A stretch of DNA of 64,000 nucleotides from Pyropia haitanensis. Lineage: Eukaryota > Rhodophyta > Bangiophyceae > Bangiales > Bangiaceae. Under the pieces are notes generated by a model. It ran no database searches and was not told the origin of the DNA. It saw only the letters and a program-made list of their open reading frames with translations. The stretch spans positions 434,001 to 498,000 of the forward strand of contig SDUX01000001.1 in the NCBI GenBank assembly GCA_008729055.1, given 5' to 3'. The stretch's first letter is position 1, and each line of letters opens with the position of its first letter. Made by a program: the position numbers and the translations under genes. This document shows, piece after piece, positions 1 through 11,185 of the stretch.

Positions 1-554
1 CTTGGGCCGCACCGTCACCGGCCCGTGGATGCGCGTCTGGCACGCCAGCCGGTACGAGTCGGGCTTCTTGGCCAGCAGCCGCTCCTCCCGCATGCCCTTT
101 CCATTGGTGTTGCCCGCGCCCTCGAGCACGTCCAGCAAACAAAAACCGCAGCTGGCATTCCCTCCGCAGTTGGACATCTTGCCGCGGATGGAGTAGAGGT
201 CCACCTTGGCCGCCCGCAGCGCCGTCCGCAGGTCCGTCTCGGTGTCCACCTCGATTTCCGTCGTCTTCCCGCTGCTCCGCAGCACCTTGATGGTGTACGA
301 GCGGGGCTCCGCGGCGGTCGTGGCGCCCGCCCAGCCGGTCTGGTAGAGCGCCGTGGGGGGGGGGGGGGGGCTGCCCGGGGGGTGGGGGGGGTGCCGACCG
401 CGGCGCGGCGGCCCGCGGCGGGCGCGCTTCTTGTCACCAGCCGCCCGCCACAGGCAGCCGCATCCCCCGAAGCCCACGCGTTGGCGGCGGGGGTGGCGAG
501 CCTGGCGCCCAGCAGTGCGCAGGGCGCAAAGGCACCCGTCGTTCCAGCGCCCAT
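1..554 (-). CDS. 2Fe-2S ferredoxin-like plastid protein, 3' end outside window, frame broken
   Basis: Probable small electron-transfer protein of the plastid stroma. Seen: an ATG at 554 opens a frame rich in Ala, Gly and Arg with few acidic residues, including AFAPCALLGARLATPAANAW, which looks like a plastid transit peptide. The conserved domain lies in another frame from about 345 to 1 and contains NCGGNASCGFC (Cys-x5-Cys-x2-Cys) and, 32 residues further on, LACQTR with the fourth Cys: the usual ligand set of a [2Fe-2S] ferredoxin fold. The two frames meet at a 16-base G run (355-370); one extra base there joins them. No stop is reached before the window edge, so the C-terminus is missing. 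Known: plants and cyanobacteria have ferredoxin-like proteins with related spacing, in electron transfer or NDH-type complexes; which one this is cannot be told. An intron over the homopolymer is the alternative to a sequencing gap. Confidence 0.72.
355..370. repeat. 16-base G homopolymer at a frame break
   Basis: The run separates the transit-peptide frame from the 2Fe-2S domain frame of the minus-strand gene. Reading across needs one additional base. An 8-base G run follows at 384-391 and could share the error. Confidence 0.9.
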
Positions 555-1569
555 AGCGACGGCGGAGAGGGGGAGGCGGGGAGGACAGGCAAGAGGGAGG
601 AAGACCGCCAAGTAAGACAGGCAGTGACGAAAGGGAGAGGGGGGAAAGAGAGGGTGTGGATGCTAAGGGAAAGAAGGGGGGATGAGGAGGGGTTGGACGT
701 GGCGGTGGGGGTGACGAGCGGGGGTGAGGTACCGGTGGGCGGACTGGATGTTGCCTGGTAGACGCGCAGGCTGATGGCAAGATGGCTCCGACAATGGCTG
801 TGCTCGGCAACGGTGGCAAACGCATCCGCGACCGTCGGCTGGAGTGATGGCGGGGAGCGTCGGCTGCAAATGGGGAGGCGGCGTAGCGGCTACGGCGGGC
901 ACAGAACGGACGACGAGCGGCGGGATGTGTGGCCCCGACCGGTGGCAGATGCGGTCTCAATAGACCGACGGGCGGCGGCCGCCGCGGGAGGCGGCGGTTT
1001 GGCATGGCCCGGGCATGGGCAGTGGGTGGCGGACGAGCCCGGCCGCGTGGCCGCAGGCCGCCTGATGGATGGCGTGGCGGCGTCGCGCAGACAGAGCTCA
1101 CGCGCCCGTTGACCACTGTCCAAACTCGGGCAGAACAGTGAACCTCGGCGGTGCTGTTGTCTCCACCGTCCAACGTTAGGCACTGATCAGAATACCTACT
1201 GACGCACGCAATCCCTCTACCAATAACGTAATTTTCATTCCATGGGCTGGTCATTGACATGCACTGCCTTGTTTCAATTGGTCCAGGCGGGATCTACAAA
1301 CGCGCGATGCCACGCAGGGCGACAGCAACGCCACGTGGACCCGCCCGCGTTGTCGTCGACGCGCTGCGCCCGTGCATCGATCCGTCGCGGAGACGAAGCG
1401 CCCTGTCGGTCGGTATACCTGGCCGACGCAAGGCTGGTGCGCCTCCCCCTCCCCCGCCACCCTCGCCCCCCCCCCCTCCCTCCACCCCCATCCCCTGTCC
1501 TTTTCTCTCGTCCACACTTCCCTTGCTGGCGAATTCTCTCTCCCCTTTTTATTGGTGGAAGCTCCCACG
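555..1569. other. Intergenic, between divergent ferredoxin-like and LETM1 genes
   Basis: No convincing gene. Open frames here are Pro/Arg-rich products of composition. The stretch must hold both promoters. Pyrimidine-rich DNA (about 1440-1560) leads into the LETM1 start, as before other genes in this window. Confidence 0.55.
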
Positions 1570-2205
1570 ATGGCCACGACGGGCGCGGCCGCCCGGGCAG
1601 TCGGCTGCCTGGTCAGGCTTCCCCGTCGGGCCGCCACCGCCCGGTCGCCGTGGCCCGCGCTCGTCCCACCGTCCTGGCGGCCCGCCGCGGGGGGCGGCGC
1701 CTCCGCGGCAGCCGCCATCATTGTCGCCGACGCGCCGCGGCTGGCACACGCGGCCGCCGCCGCCGCCGCCGGCCCCCCCCCCGACGCGGCCCGCCGCGAC
1801 GACAATGGCGGGGGGATGGGGGCTGCCGACCACCCGGAAGCATGGCGGCGGCAACGGCCGCAGCCGCCGGGGGTGGCCGGCACCACCGCGGCGGCGTCTG
1901 GCGCGGGTGGACGCGGCCACGGCCCGGGCGTGGCGACCCAGCCGTCGGCGGCGGCGCTGTACGCGGCGACGCGGCCGGCGGCCGCGGCGGCCGCGAGGGG
2001 GGGGGCGTGGGGGCTGGCGCCGCCACCAGGGCGTGGCGCCGCTACCGCGGCGGCGCACCGCGGCAGCGACGGCGGCGGTGGCGCGGGGCTGGTGCGGTTG
2101 CGCCGGCTCGCCTGGGGGCTGCCCCCGACCCGCACGCTCGCCGTGTCGGTGCCCGTAGGCACGGGCATTGTGCGAAGGGGGGCGTCGTCGTCGTCGGCGT
2201 CCCCA

Positions 2206-2238
<33 letters not shown>

Positions 2239-4341
2239 CCCTCGAACGGCCAGGCCAAGGCGTCGACCGCCACGGCGCCGTCGGGGTCGTCGTCGTCAAG
2301 CGCCGCCGCTGTGGCGGGCGGCGGCTCGTCGTCGTCGTCGTCGTCTGAGATCACCTGGCGCAATGCATTCAAGAGCCCCCGCACGGCCGCGCTCTACGTC
2401 CGCTCCCTGGGGGTGGCGCTCGCCGACTGGGCGCGCCACTTTTGGGCGTCCTCCAAGCTTCTCGCGGCGGACGTGCGCGGCTCGTGGCGGATTCTCAAGC
2501 GGCTGATCAAGGGCAAGACGCTCTCCCGGCGGGAGCGCAACTTCCTCATCGGCACGGGCAGCGACCTCGCGCGGCTGGTGCCGTTTTCCCTCTTTGTGCT
2601 CATCCCGTTCATGGAGTTTGCGCTGCCGTTTGCGCTCAAGCTCTTCCCCAACATGCTCCCGTCCCAGTTCCAAGACGCGATGAAGGCCGAGGAGGACCTC
2701 AAGCGGCAGCTCAAGGTCAAGATTGAGCTTGCCAAGTACCTACGGGACGTGGTGGAGGAGAAGGCGCGGGTGCTCAAAAACAGCTCCTCCGCGGGTGAGT
2801 CGGTCCGCGCGGATGCGGAGGCGCTCACCACCTTTCTCGCGTCCATCCGGGACGGCAAGCCGGTGGACCCCGCTGACGTCAACCGCTTTGCGCGTCTCTT
2901 TTCCGACGAGATCACCCTAGACGGCGCCGTGCGGCCACAGCTGGTGGCCATGTGCAAGTACATGGGCCTCTCCTCGTACGGTGCGGACCCGTTCCTCCGC
3001 TACAAGATCCGCTCCCGCCTGAATTCGATTGCCAAGGATGACATGCAGATTGCGTGGGAGGGGGGCGTCGACCGGCTGACCGAGGACGAGGTCGCCCGCG
3101 CGTGCCGCGACCGCGGCATCCGGACGGTGGGCATCTCGCACCGGTGGCGGGCGCGGCAGCTGCGGGAGTGGCTGGAGATGTCCCAGAGCCGCGAAATCCC
3201 CGCGTCGCTCATGATCCTGTCGCGGGCCTTCCTGTTTAGTGACGTGAGCGAGGCACTGGGCTCGCTGCCGGAGGGCGTCATTGACGATGTCAAGTCCAAG
3301 TCGGCGGGCGAACTCACGTCCGCCGAGCGGCTGGAGGAGGTCCGGCGGCAACGCAAGCTCATTGAGGCCGAGGAGGAGCGGGAGGCCCGCGCCGAGGCGG
3401 AGAAGGCTGTGGAGAAGGAGAAGGAGAAGGAGAAGAAGGAGGCGGCGACCGCCACCGCCGCGGCGGCGGCCGAGGCAGAGGCCAAGGCCGACGCGGAAGC
3501 GGCGGCCGGGGAAGCACCCGTGGACGCGGACGCGGCTGCAGCGCCGCCCGCGGGCGACGGGGAGCTCCTGTCAGACAAGCAGTTGGCCGCCAAGATGGCC
3601 GCGGAGGGCGCGGAACCAGACGCCGCGGCACCTGCCAAGGATGGCGATGCACCGGTCGAGGCGGACGCGGCGCCGGTGGCGGTGGCCAGCGACGCGACGG
3701 CCGACGCGACCCCGCCCGCAGACGCCCGTGAGGAGGAGGAGGACAGTCAGGTGTCGGCCGAGGAGCGCAAGGTTGCGCAGGACGAGGCGATTGGCCGCAT
3801 CGCCGTCTCCCTCGGGGACCTGTCGTCCACGTCGGCGGTTGAGTCGGAGCGGCTGGAGCTCGAGTCTCTCAAGGCAGAGCTCGCCGCGGCCGAATCGACG
3901 ATCCGGTCCACCACCGCTGCTGACGCCGATGAGCAGGATGCCGCGGCCGCCGCCGGTGACGAGTCGGAGGCGTCGGCGGCCAAGGCTAAGGCTGCCGGCA
4001 CCCCCCCGCCCGACGGCCCCGAGCTCCGCCGCCTGCGCAAGCTGGTCAAGAACCTGGAGCGCGAAGTGGCGCGGGTGGACTCCAAGGTGGGCCTGAAGCT
4101 CAAGCTCCTCGACACGGACAATGACGGGGTGATTTCGCTGGAGGAGGCGACCGCGGGCCTGGCCGTCCTGGCGGGCGACGTGGACGAGGCGGCGATCCGC
4201 GAGACGCTCCGCCGGCTGGACGCGGATGAGGATGGCAACTTCAACCGGGGGGACCTGCGGCGGCTGATGAAGGAGCTGCAAGACGGGACCTCGTCGTCGC
4301 CATCATCCTCGGCTGCGTCGGCGTCGGCGGGGAGCCAGTAG
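1570..4341 (+). CDS. LETM1: LETM1-family mitochondrial inner-membrane protein with C-terminal EF-hands
   Basis: Family members sit in the mitochondrial inner membrane, take part in K+/H+ (and proposed Ca2+/H+) exchange and bind ribosomes on the matrix side. Seen: 923 residues from the ATG at 1570 in cacgATGGcc context; the frame is open further upstream but only with non-ATG starts. Residues 1-250 are low-complexity Ala/Gly/Arg with a plausible mitochondrial presequence. The LETM1 domain starts near residue 258; hallmark pieces are LSRRERNFL, LARLVPFSLFVLIPFMEFAL (the single membrane span) and LKLFPNMLPSQF. A charged coiled coil follows at about 595-640, then an acidic Ala-rich linker. The C-terminus carries a canonical EF loop DTDNDGVISLEE (about 848-859) and a second loop DADEDGNFNRGD ending in Asp instead of Glu. 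Single exon. The EF-hands suggest Ca2+ control. Family assignment is secure. Confidence 0.96.
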
Positions 4342-4444
4342 CAGTCTACGCTTGGCTGTTTTGCGTGAGGGGGTGGATGGGCGCGCCCTTTCGCCGTAGT
4401 TTGGACAGGCAAAGCGCATAGGGCCTGCGCTTCTCCAAGTCAGA

Positions 4445-4540
4445 CAGCCGAAAGTCCACCAGATTCAGCTCTCGGTGCGTCAGACACAGACAATTCAATC
4501 CACCAGATTCGGTCCATTGTGCGTCAGCCGAATCTATGAC
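4445..4540. repeat. Diverged 44-bp tandem duplication
   Basis: TCCACCAGATTC occurs at 4455 and 4499, and GTGCGTCAG at 4475 and 4519, both offset by 44 bases; CAGCCGAA also recurs at the edges. About two copies, just after the LETM1 stop. Confidence 0.7.
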
Positions 4541-6841
4541 GGGGACGCGAGCCCCCGCAATCTTGGTGGCAGGACCCGGTGGCCATGGTCGGGACCTCTG
4601 ACCACCGTCGACGGCCCCCGCGTCTTCGCCTGCGCTCGGTTGCCCGCCAAGGCCGCGTCCCGCGGTAGCGCGGTACGATGACAAGCGACCCGCGTCAGCC
4701 TCCCCGTCATCAGCACAGCAGCTGGTCGATTCTGGACAGAGTCAGCCACAGAGCGGCCAGCCACAAAGCGCCCGTGCCCCCGTTGGTGTAAGGTACTCTC
4801 ATGTATGGACGCCAGCTGCGTTCCTGTCGACTCGACGTGCGTCGCCGAGTGAACCACCAGAGCCACAACTAACAGACTTGGAGATACGGGTCACTCTCAC
4901 CAGCGGTGGGTAGCGCCCGCCCCTAACAGTATGGCGGTCTACCATTGGCGACCCGCTGCGCTCGACTACGCACGCAGGCGTCATTGGACCGTACGATGGG
5001 AGCGGCTGGTCCTCTCGTGCCTGCATACAAAGCGGATCTTCCCATCGCGTGCTGTGCTCTCTGGATACGCCGACGAAGGGGGGCTGTAGGACAAAGTTTG
5101 AGCCCCAGTCGCGGGAGCTGAAGGCGCTGACTCGTCGTTGCGCGCAACGGGTGGACGACCGTCCCTTCAACGCCACCACTCGCGTCAGACACGTGCGGTG
5201 CGAAGGCGACAGTGTCAGGGTGACCGGGTGGTTCGTGGCGGGCCCCGCGTCGGTTGAGCATCACTGAGAAAGACACAATGCAAAATCCGGACGGCGGTTC
5301 GTGCGGTTCCGCACCTGCACGTCGCGGCGTGTAGCTGCCGGCAGAGCGGCTGCCTAATATCTTTCCCTCACAGTGAAGCAGGTGCACCTCGCCACGCGCC
5401 GCGTGCATCGTCCCATCCGAAGGAGGGGCGGGATGTGAACGTGGCAACCTGTGGCGACGCCACTCTCCCCCCCCCCCCCAGTCGGCTGCATTTCTTTGTC
5501 ATCGTTGCGACGTCCCTGGTAGGGCAGCAGTCCATCTGTACATATAGAGTGGTCCGGAACCTCTGCAGTAGGAGTGATGTGCATGATGTCTTTCGTCTCA
5601 GGCGACCGACTTCCTCTCCCCCCCAACATGTGCGGAAGGGCACCCACCTCAGATGGGCATACATGTTGCACAACCTCCGCAGACGGTTGACCGTGTTCGG
5701 GGCTGCCAGTCGTCCTCGGACCCACCCGGACCGCCGCACTCCCCCATGACACAGGTCCACCCGCCACGCTCCTCGTGGCCAGCACGGAGGCAACAGGCGG
5801 CGGCCCGCTCCCCCCGCCCGCACTGTGCCGCGGCATCCGTGGGCGGTGTGCGCGCCACGCACCCGCAAAGGCGAAACAACAGCAGCGCAGGTCGACCACC
5901 CCCCTCGCCAACGCCCGCGTGGTCCACAACCGGCCACGCGCGGGCGGGATGTGCTGGCAGTCGGGGTCGCCAAAGTGCCAGAGACAAAACGCGCGCACCG
6001 CCTTGGTCGGGTGCCCTCGCCACCCGCCGCAGCCCCCCCTTGCTGCTGTCATGCTGCACCACACGCCGCTCGCAACGGCGGAGAAGGGGAGAGAGCAGCT
6101 GCAGCACTTCTGCAGCTGCGCGGCGCAGGCACAGGGGGGCCTGGCCACCACCACAGCGGCGGCATGCCCGCGGCTCGTCCTCGTCCGTCAGTCCATCACC
6201 CCCCCCGTGTGCCATTTCACCACAGAAACGGCGACGAGTGGGCGCGCCACGCCGTGCCAACCGGCCACCGCGCGTCGTTTCCCCCTCACCCGGGGTGCGT
6301 AGGCGCCCGCCCGCGCCTCCCATCCACGAAGGTTGCCGTCACGCGGGCCGTGGTCTGTGCCGGTTTCGCCACAAGGAGGGGGGGGCGGGGCGTGGGGTGG
6401 CCACCCGCCCAAGAGCCCTGGACGGCAGCTCGAATGAAGGGGTCTGGGTCTCGCAAGGCATGACTCACGGCGGACATCCCCACCGGAGGGGAGTGATCCG
6501 CGTCTGCCACCCCTCCCCCTTTCCTGCTGCACTTGCCGGGCCTTGCGCGTGGCAGGTGCCGTGTGCGGTCCGTAGACGCCACGCGCAACAGAGAAGATTT
6601 GACAGCGACATGCAACGGCCACGGTTTGTCAGCGACGTGCGACAGTCAAGATTTCGAGACAACCACGCGTATGCCTCTCGTCCGAAAGGGGGCGCGTGGG
6701 GGCGGCAGCTGCCCACCACAGGGGCGGCCGGCGTCCGTTGGCGAAGGGAGCACGTGCCGGCGGGTCGACAAGGTGCCTGGCTGCCGCCGTCTTGCGCAAG
6801 TGCCCCCCCCCCTCAAGTGCCCCACCCCCCACTGCACCATA

Positions 6842-7032
6842 GATGGGGGGAGCGTGGGGGAAGAATGAGCCAACACGAGCCGAGCGGGGGGGGGGGATGA
6901 GCGAGGGCTGCCATCTGCGAGGTGTGGATGGCGACGCGCGGGCGGGGGGATGAGCCAGCTGCCTGGAACCTGGGGGGATGATGGGATGAGCCACAGCGCC
7001 AGGGAGGCGGGGGTGGGGGGGATGAGCGAGCG
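6842..7032. repeat. Interspersed G-run plus ATGAGC repeat cluster
   Basis: Five copies of a G-rich run followed by ATGAGC (first copy G-run-AAGAATGAGC) are irregularly spaced over 190 bp, separated by non-identical sequence. The G runs could form G-quadruplexes on the plus strand. Function unknown. Confidence 0.65.
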
Positions 7033-7587
7033 CCCAGCCCCGGCCCGCCGCCGCGCGAACCCCCCCCCCCCCCCCTGGAGAGACGTCCACGTAACCACCG
7101 CCGCCGCCGTCGCCACCGCCGTCCCGCGGTGGCAGCAGCGCAGCGCCCACGGGCGCATCTCCCCTCCCCCGCCCGGCGGTCCGCGCGGCACACACCACCG
7201 CGCCCAGCGCCAGGCGCCGCGGCCGCCCGCCTCGGCGGTCGCGTCAGCGGGCGCCCGTGGTGGCGCGTCTGGCGTTGGTGTCAGGGGGGGGGGGGGGGGG
7301 GGGGGGGTGTGGGGGTGGGGGGGGGGGTCGGGGAACCAGGATGGTCTGCGCCGCTCCTCCTCGTGGGGCTGCCGCTGCGCCCCCCCGTGTCCGGCGGCTT
7401 CAGCGGTTTGCAGCCTGCCCCCGCCCGCCGCAGCTCCTGACAATAGCCGCGGCGCAGCTGAGGGGAGGGGAAGGAGGGGCATGCTGTGCAGCAGCTGCGG
7501 GGACGCGACCACCACCCGCACCGCACGGGCCTCGCGGACCCGGACCGCCCGCTCGGCGCAACGGGCGGGTGGGGTGTGCAGGCGGTG

Positions 7588-7594
7588 TATAAAG
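7588..7594 (+). promoter_or_regulatory. TATA-like box upstream of the C2H2 gene
   Basis: TATAAAG lies about 220 bases before the zinc-finger ATG, in otherwise GC-rich DNA; TATA-like sequence is rare elsewhere in this window. A pyrimidine-rich stretch follows at about 7625-7660. The role is inferred from sequence and position only. Confidence 0.45.
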
Positions 7595-7811
7595 AGGGTG
7601 CGCTGGCGGTTGCAGCGGTCATGATCCCGCCTTTTCCCTCTCTCCCCAGCACAACGGCAGGCACGCAAAAGCAGGCGCCTACACTCGCCCGGCTTCTCCA
7701 CCCCTGCACGACCCCGCGCACACGTCCACCCTGCGCCCTTGAGCCGCCGTACCGTCCGCCCGTAGCCCTTGCCCCCTCCACCCCTTCTCACCCTCCCTCT
7801 TCGTGTGGACA

Positions 7812-9158
7812 ATGAAGTCCGTTGGATACCTCCGCAGCGGCCGCTTCAACGACCCGCTCGGCGACCGCGTCGGCGACCGCGTCGGCGGCCCGGCGGGCGT
7901 TACCGACAGCAAGTGCTACCCCGCCGCGTCCGAGGTCACCACCAGCAGCACCAGCGCCGGCAGCAGCAGCGTCGGCGGCGGGCGCCCTCCCGCCTGGGCG
8001 GCGGCCGCTTCCGCTGGCCTCGCGGGGGCGGGCCTGCCCAAGCGCCCGCGGCTGTCCCCGCCGCCGCCGCCGCTGGAGCCGCCCACCGAGGGAGGCTGGG
8101 CGACGGCGGTGGCGTCGCCAGCGGCGCCGCTGCTGCCGCCGTGGCGGCCGCCGGTGGCGGCCAAGGCTGAGCCGCTCCTCGGCGGGTGGCCGGCTGCCGC
8201 CTCCCCGCGCACCGTCCTGCCGTCGCTGCCGACGCTGCTGGCGGCGGTGGGCGCTGGCTCGGGCGGCAGTGGCGGTGGTGGCGGCGGCTGGTCTCTGCCA
8301 CCGCTGCCGCCGCCGCCGCCGCCGTCGGCGCTGCCGACGGCAGCGGCGGTGGCCGGCATGGCGCCGAGCGGCGGTGGCGTGGCGGCGGCCGCGGCGGCCG
8401 GGCCGCCGGCGGCGGCCAGCCCCCGGCGGGACGTGCGGATGGACGTCCGCTCGCTGCTGTCGCCCGAGCCCGCGGCGGCCGCGGCGGCCGCGGCGCGTGC
8501 GCCGCCCGGTGCCCTCCCTGCCGGCGCGGCGGTGGCGGCGCCACCGCCGCCGCCTCCAACACAGCCCGCGCCCGCCAAGGCCAAGCACCCGTGCCCGACG
8601 TGTGGCAAGGTCCTCTCCAGCCGCACCAACCTGACCCGCCACGTGCGGGGCCTCCACAACCGGGAGCAGACCTTCCTCTGTTCCCGCTGCCCCGCGACCT
8701 TCCTCTACCGCTGCCAGCTCGCCTCCCACACCGACACGGTGCACCTGCGCAAGCGCCCGTACGCGTGTGGCGTCTGTGGCCGCGCGTTTGGCACGCGTGG
8801 CCACGTCAAGGAGCACATTGCGCTCGTGCACGACCGTGCCGCGGGGGGTGGCGGCGCCGCCGGCCTGACGTGCGGCGTGTGTGGGGTGGCGTGCCGCGGG
8901 CGGGGGCACCTGGCACTCCACTCGCGGCTGGCGCACGGCGTCGGCGGCCGGCAGTATGGGTGTGGCGGGTGCGGGCGCGTGTTTGGGTACCGCAGCCACC
9001 TGCGGCGGCACCTGGAGCGGCGGGGGGGGTGTGGCGACCGCCCGGGGGGGGCGGCGCTGCTGGCCGCGGTGGGGGGGCCGCGGGGGGGGGGGGGCGACGC
9101 GGCGCCCGCCGCGCCCGCCGTGGCGGGGGGGGAGGCGGAGGCGTGGCACGCGCCGTGA
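7812..9158 (+). CDS. C2H2 zinc-finger protein with five fingers
   Basis: Likely nuclear DNA- or RNA-binding regulator. Seen: 448 residues from the ATG at 7812 (an upstream GTG in frame is not used as a eukaryotic start). The first 255 residues are Ala/Pro/Gly-rich and disordered. Five consecutive fingers span about 258-410. Four fit Cys-x2-Cys-x12-His-x4-His exactly: CPTCGKVLSSRTNLTRH, CSRCPATFLYRCQLASH, CGVCGRAFGTRGHVKEH and CGVCGVACRGRGHLALH. The fifth (CGGCGRVFGYRSHLRRH) ends in Cys six residues on instead of His. Linkers are not the TGEKP type, and an 11-residue Gly/Ala insert separates fingers 3 and 4. No SET, BTB or KRAB partner domain is present. Target genes cannot be inferred. Confidence 0.88.
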   Translation: MKSVGYLRSGRFNDPLGDRVGDRVGGPAGVTDSKCYPAASEVTTSSTSAGSSSVGGGRPPAWAAAASAGLAGAGLPKRPRLSPPPPPLEPPTEGGWATAVASPAAPLLPPWRPPVAAKAEPLLGGWPAAASPRTVLPSLPTLLAAVGAGSGGSGGGGGGWSLPPLPPPPPPSALPTAAAVAGMAPSGGGVAAAAAAGPPAAASPRRDVRMDVRSLLSPEPAAAAAAAARAPPGALPAGAAVAAPPPPPPTQPAPAKAKHPCPTCGKVLSSRTNLTRHVRGLHNREQTFLCSRCPATFLYRCQLASHTDTVHLRKRPYACGVCGRAFGTRGHVKEHIALVHDRAAGGGGAAGLTCGVCGVACRGRGHLALHSRLAHGVGGRQYGCGGCGRVFGYRSHLRRHLERRGGCGDRPGGAALLAAVGGPRGGGGDAAPAAPAVAGGEAEAWHAP

Positions 9159-9528
9159 GGGGCGCGGGAGGTGCGGCGGAAGCCGAGGAGAAGAAACTGC
9201 ACAGAAAGAAGCAAACGCGGTTGTCGTTGCGGAATCCCAAAGGACGAGGAGCGGCGGGGAGGGACGTGAGGAAGAACATACAAAAAGAAACGCAGGAACC
9301 GCCGGCCCGACCTATTCTTCCTATCCAACCGTACGTGCTCTTGCGCGACCGCCGAGCAGGAATGAAGAACAGGGGGGGAGTATGCGCCCTGGACCTGCCC
9401 CCGCCACCGCGAATCATGGCTTCAGAGCCGTCCGCCACCGCCCGCATTTCATGCCACCCACCCACCCACACAGCTTCATCGCCCCGTTGCACACCAGCCG
9501 CCCGCCCCCCCACCCCCTGGAGGCGCGC
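9159..9528. other. Convergent intergenic spacer
   Basis: Lies between the 3' ends of the zinc-finger gene (plus) and NOP53 (minus). It is A-richer than its surroundings around 9180-9300. No gene or clear polyadenylation hexamer seen. Confidence 0.5.
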
Positions 9529-11185
9529 TCAGATCGATTCCAGCGCCCGTCCCCGCATCGCCGTGCGCGCCTCTGGCACCTCCACCAACTCGCCCGCCCA
9601 GAGCCGCAGGTACGCGTCAAAACAGACTCCACTCGACCGGCCAGCGCGTTGAGCGCACGCGCTCCCCCCTCCCCTCGCGCACTCACCTGGAGTCAAGCAC
9701 CCGCCCCCGCTTGGCCGCGCGCGCCTCATGCACCTCCACCAGCCCGCCCGCCTGCAGCCGCACAAACGCGTCGGCGAGCCCCCGCTCCACCCGCGGCAGC
9801 GCGAGCCCCCGCACCCCCCCGTCGGGCGCCAGGTCCTCGGTCAGCGGCACCGCCGCGGCGGCGACGGCGGCCAGCCGCGGCAGCCGCCGCCCGCCCAGCC
9901 GCGGCAGGTGCTGCGACCGCGACGCGGCACGGCGGCCGAGGCGGCCGCCCTCGCGGCGCGCCACCGCCGCCGACCGCCGCGCCGCCGCGTCGGCGCGGGC
10001 AACGAGCGTCGGGAGGCCGCGGAGGAGCTCCGTTTCGGCTGCCGCCGCCGCGCGGCGGGCGGCGGCCGCCGCTTCGGCCCGCCGCCGCGCCTCCTTGTTG
10101 CGCTCCGTCCGCGTCTTTTTGGCCGCCACCACCGCGGGGTTGATCGAGATCGGGCCGCCGCCGTCGTCCTCGTCGGCCGCCGCCGCCGCCGCCGCGTCGG
10201 CCGCCGCGGCCGGCCGCGCCGACGCGCCCACCCCCGCGTCCACCGACAGCGCCGGCACGGCGGCGGCGGCCGAGTAGGCGAGCGCCTCGTCGGCCGCCGC
10301 GTCCGCGTCGGCGGCGAGCACCTCGGCGGCGACCGCCTCGCCGAGCGCGTCCTGGTGCGCCACCCGGTGCGGGTTGACCGACAGCGCGTTGGCGCGCGCC
10401 GCGGCAACGACCGTCGCCCGCGACCGCGCGCGCGCCAGCACCGGGTGCGCGTCGGGGGGGGCGGAGAAGAGCTTGACAGGCCGCCGCCACCAGTCGACGT
10501 CCACCCCAGACGCGGCCGCCGCGGCGGCCGCCGCCGCCCGCTCCGACGCACTCGCCGAGGGGGGCGGGGCCGGACACCCGGGGGGCGGGGGCGCCGCGTC
10601 CCACACCTCCGATGCCGCCCGGATGCGCGTCGCGAGCGCCATGCCCGACACGCCCGGCCGGCGGCGGCGGCGGCCGCCCACCCCGCCGCCGCCGCCGCCG
10701 CCGCCGCTGTCGACGCGCGCGGCCTTGCGCGGCCGCGACGCCGCCGCGGTGGCGTCGTCGGCGCCCTCGTCCATGACCGCCGCGGCGGCGACGGACGCGC
10801 GGCGGGCGGCCGCGGCGGCCTTGGCGGCCTTACCCCCGCCCCCTGGCCGCGGGATGTGCGCGGTCGGCGACGGGACGAGCGGGTTGGGCAGCGCCGACGC
10901 CTCGGAGCGCCGCGGCTTGGCCGCTGCCGCCGCCTGCGCGCGGCGCGCCTTTGTCAGCAGCACTGGTGGAATCGGGGCAGCGGCGGCGGCGGCGGTAGCG
11001 GCGGCGGAGGCGGCGGTGATGCCGCCCTTGTCCACAACAAACAGCGCCGCCGACGGCGTGTCCGAGGTGATGACCGACCCCGTCACGCGCACCTCCGCGT
11101 TCGCCGCGGCGGTAGCGTCCGCGAGGGAGGCGGTGAGCGCCTCCTCCCGCGCGCGCCGCGCGCGCTTGGTGCCGCCGAGGCCCAT
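9529..11185 (-). CDS. NOP53: NOP53-family ribosome biogenesis factor with duplicated C-terminal segment
   Basis: Nucleolar factor; in yeast Nop53 recruits the exosome helicase Mtr4 to pre-60S particles for 5.8S maturation. Seen: ATG at 11185 in accATGG context, with a basic start. Family marks are ANALSVNPHRVAHQDAL (the SYNP-HQ-L block), KKTRTERNKEARRR and the C-terminal PLTEDL block leading to a basic RVERGLADAFVRLQAGGLVE segment. The unspliced frame stops at 9683, giving 500 residues. That TGA overlaps a good donor (AG/GTGAGT, intron from 9686); an acceptor at 9633-9632 would remove 55 nt and add exon 9631-9529, for 533 residues in frame. The added exon repeats the preceding segment: DAYLRLWAGELVEVPEAR against DAFVRLQAGGLVEVHEAR. 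Ala/Gly insertions inflate the N-terminal half. Shares its promoter region with PRP38. Confidence 0.87.

Larger units (their letters stand above)
4342..7811. other. 3.5-kb intergenic region with simple repeats
   Basis: No recognisable gene on either strand. The long open frames (for example 5653-6900 plus, 6646-7812 minus) are Pro/Arg/His-rich shadows without domain motifs. It contains a diverged 44-bp tandem duplication, a G-run/ATGAGC repeat cluster, long G and C homopolymers (C run near 7060-7076, G run near 7287-7309) and a TATA-like box before the zinc-finger gene. Confidence 0.55.

Noticed and set aside
1372..1569. Upstream extension of LETM1
   Set aside because: Begins at GTG, not ATG; the ATG at 1570 has proper context and a presequence-like start.
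5653..6900. 415-codon plus-strand open frame
   Set aside because: Same compositional pattern, His/Arg/Pro-rich, with G-run repeats; no ATG in good context.
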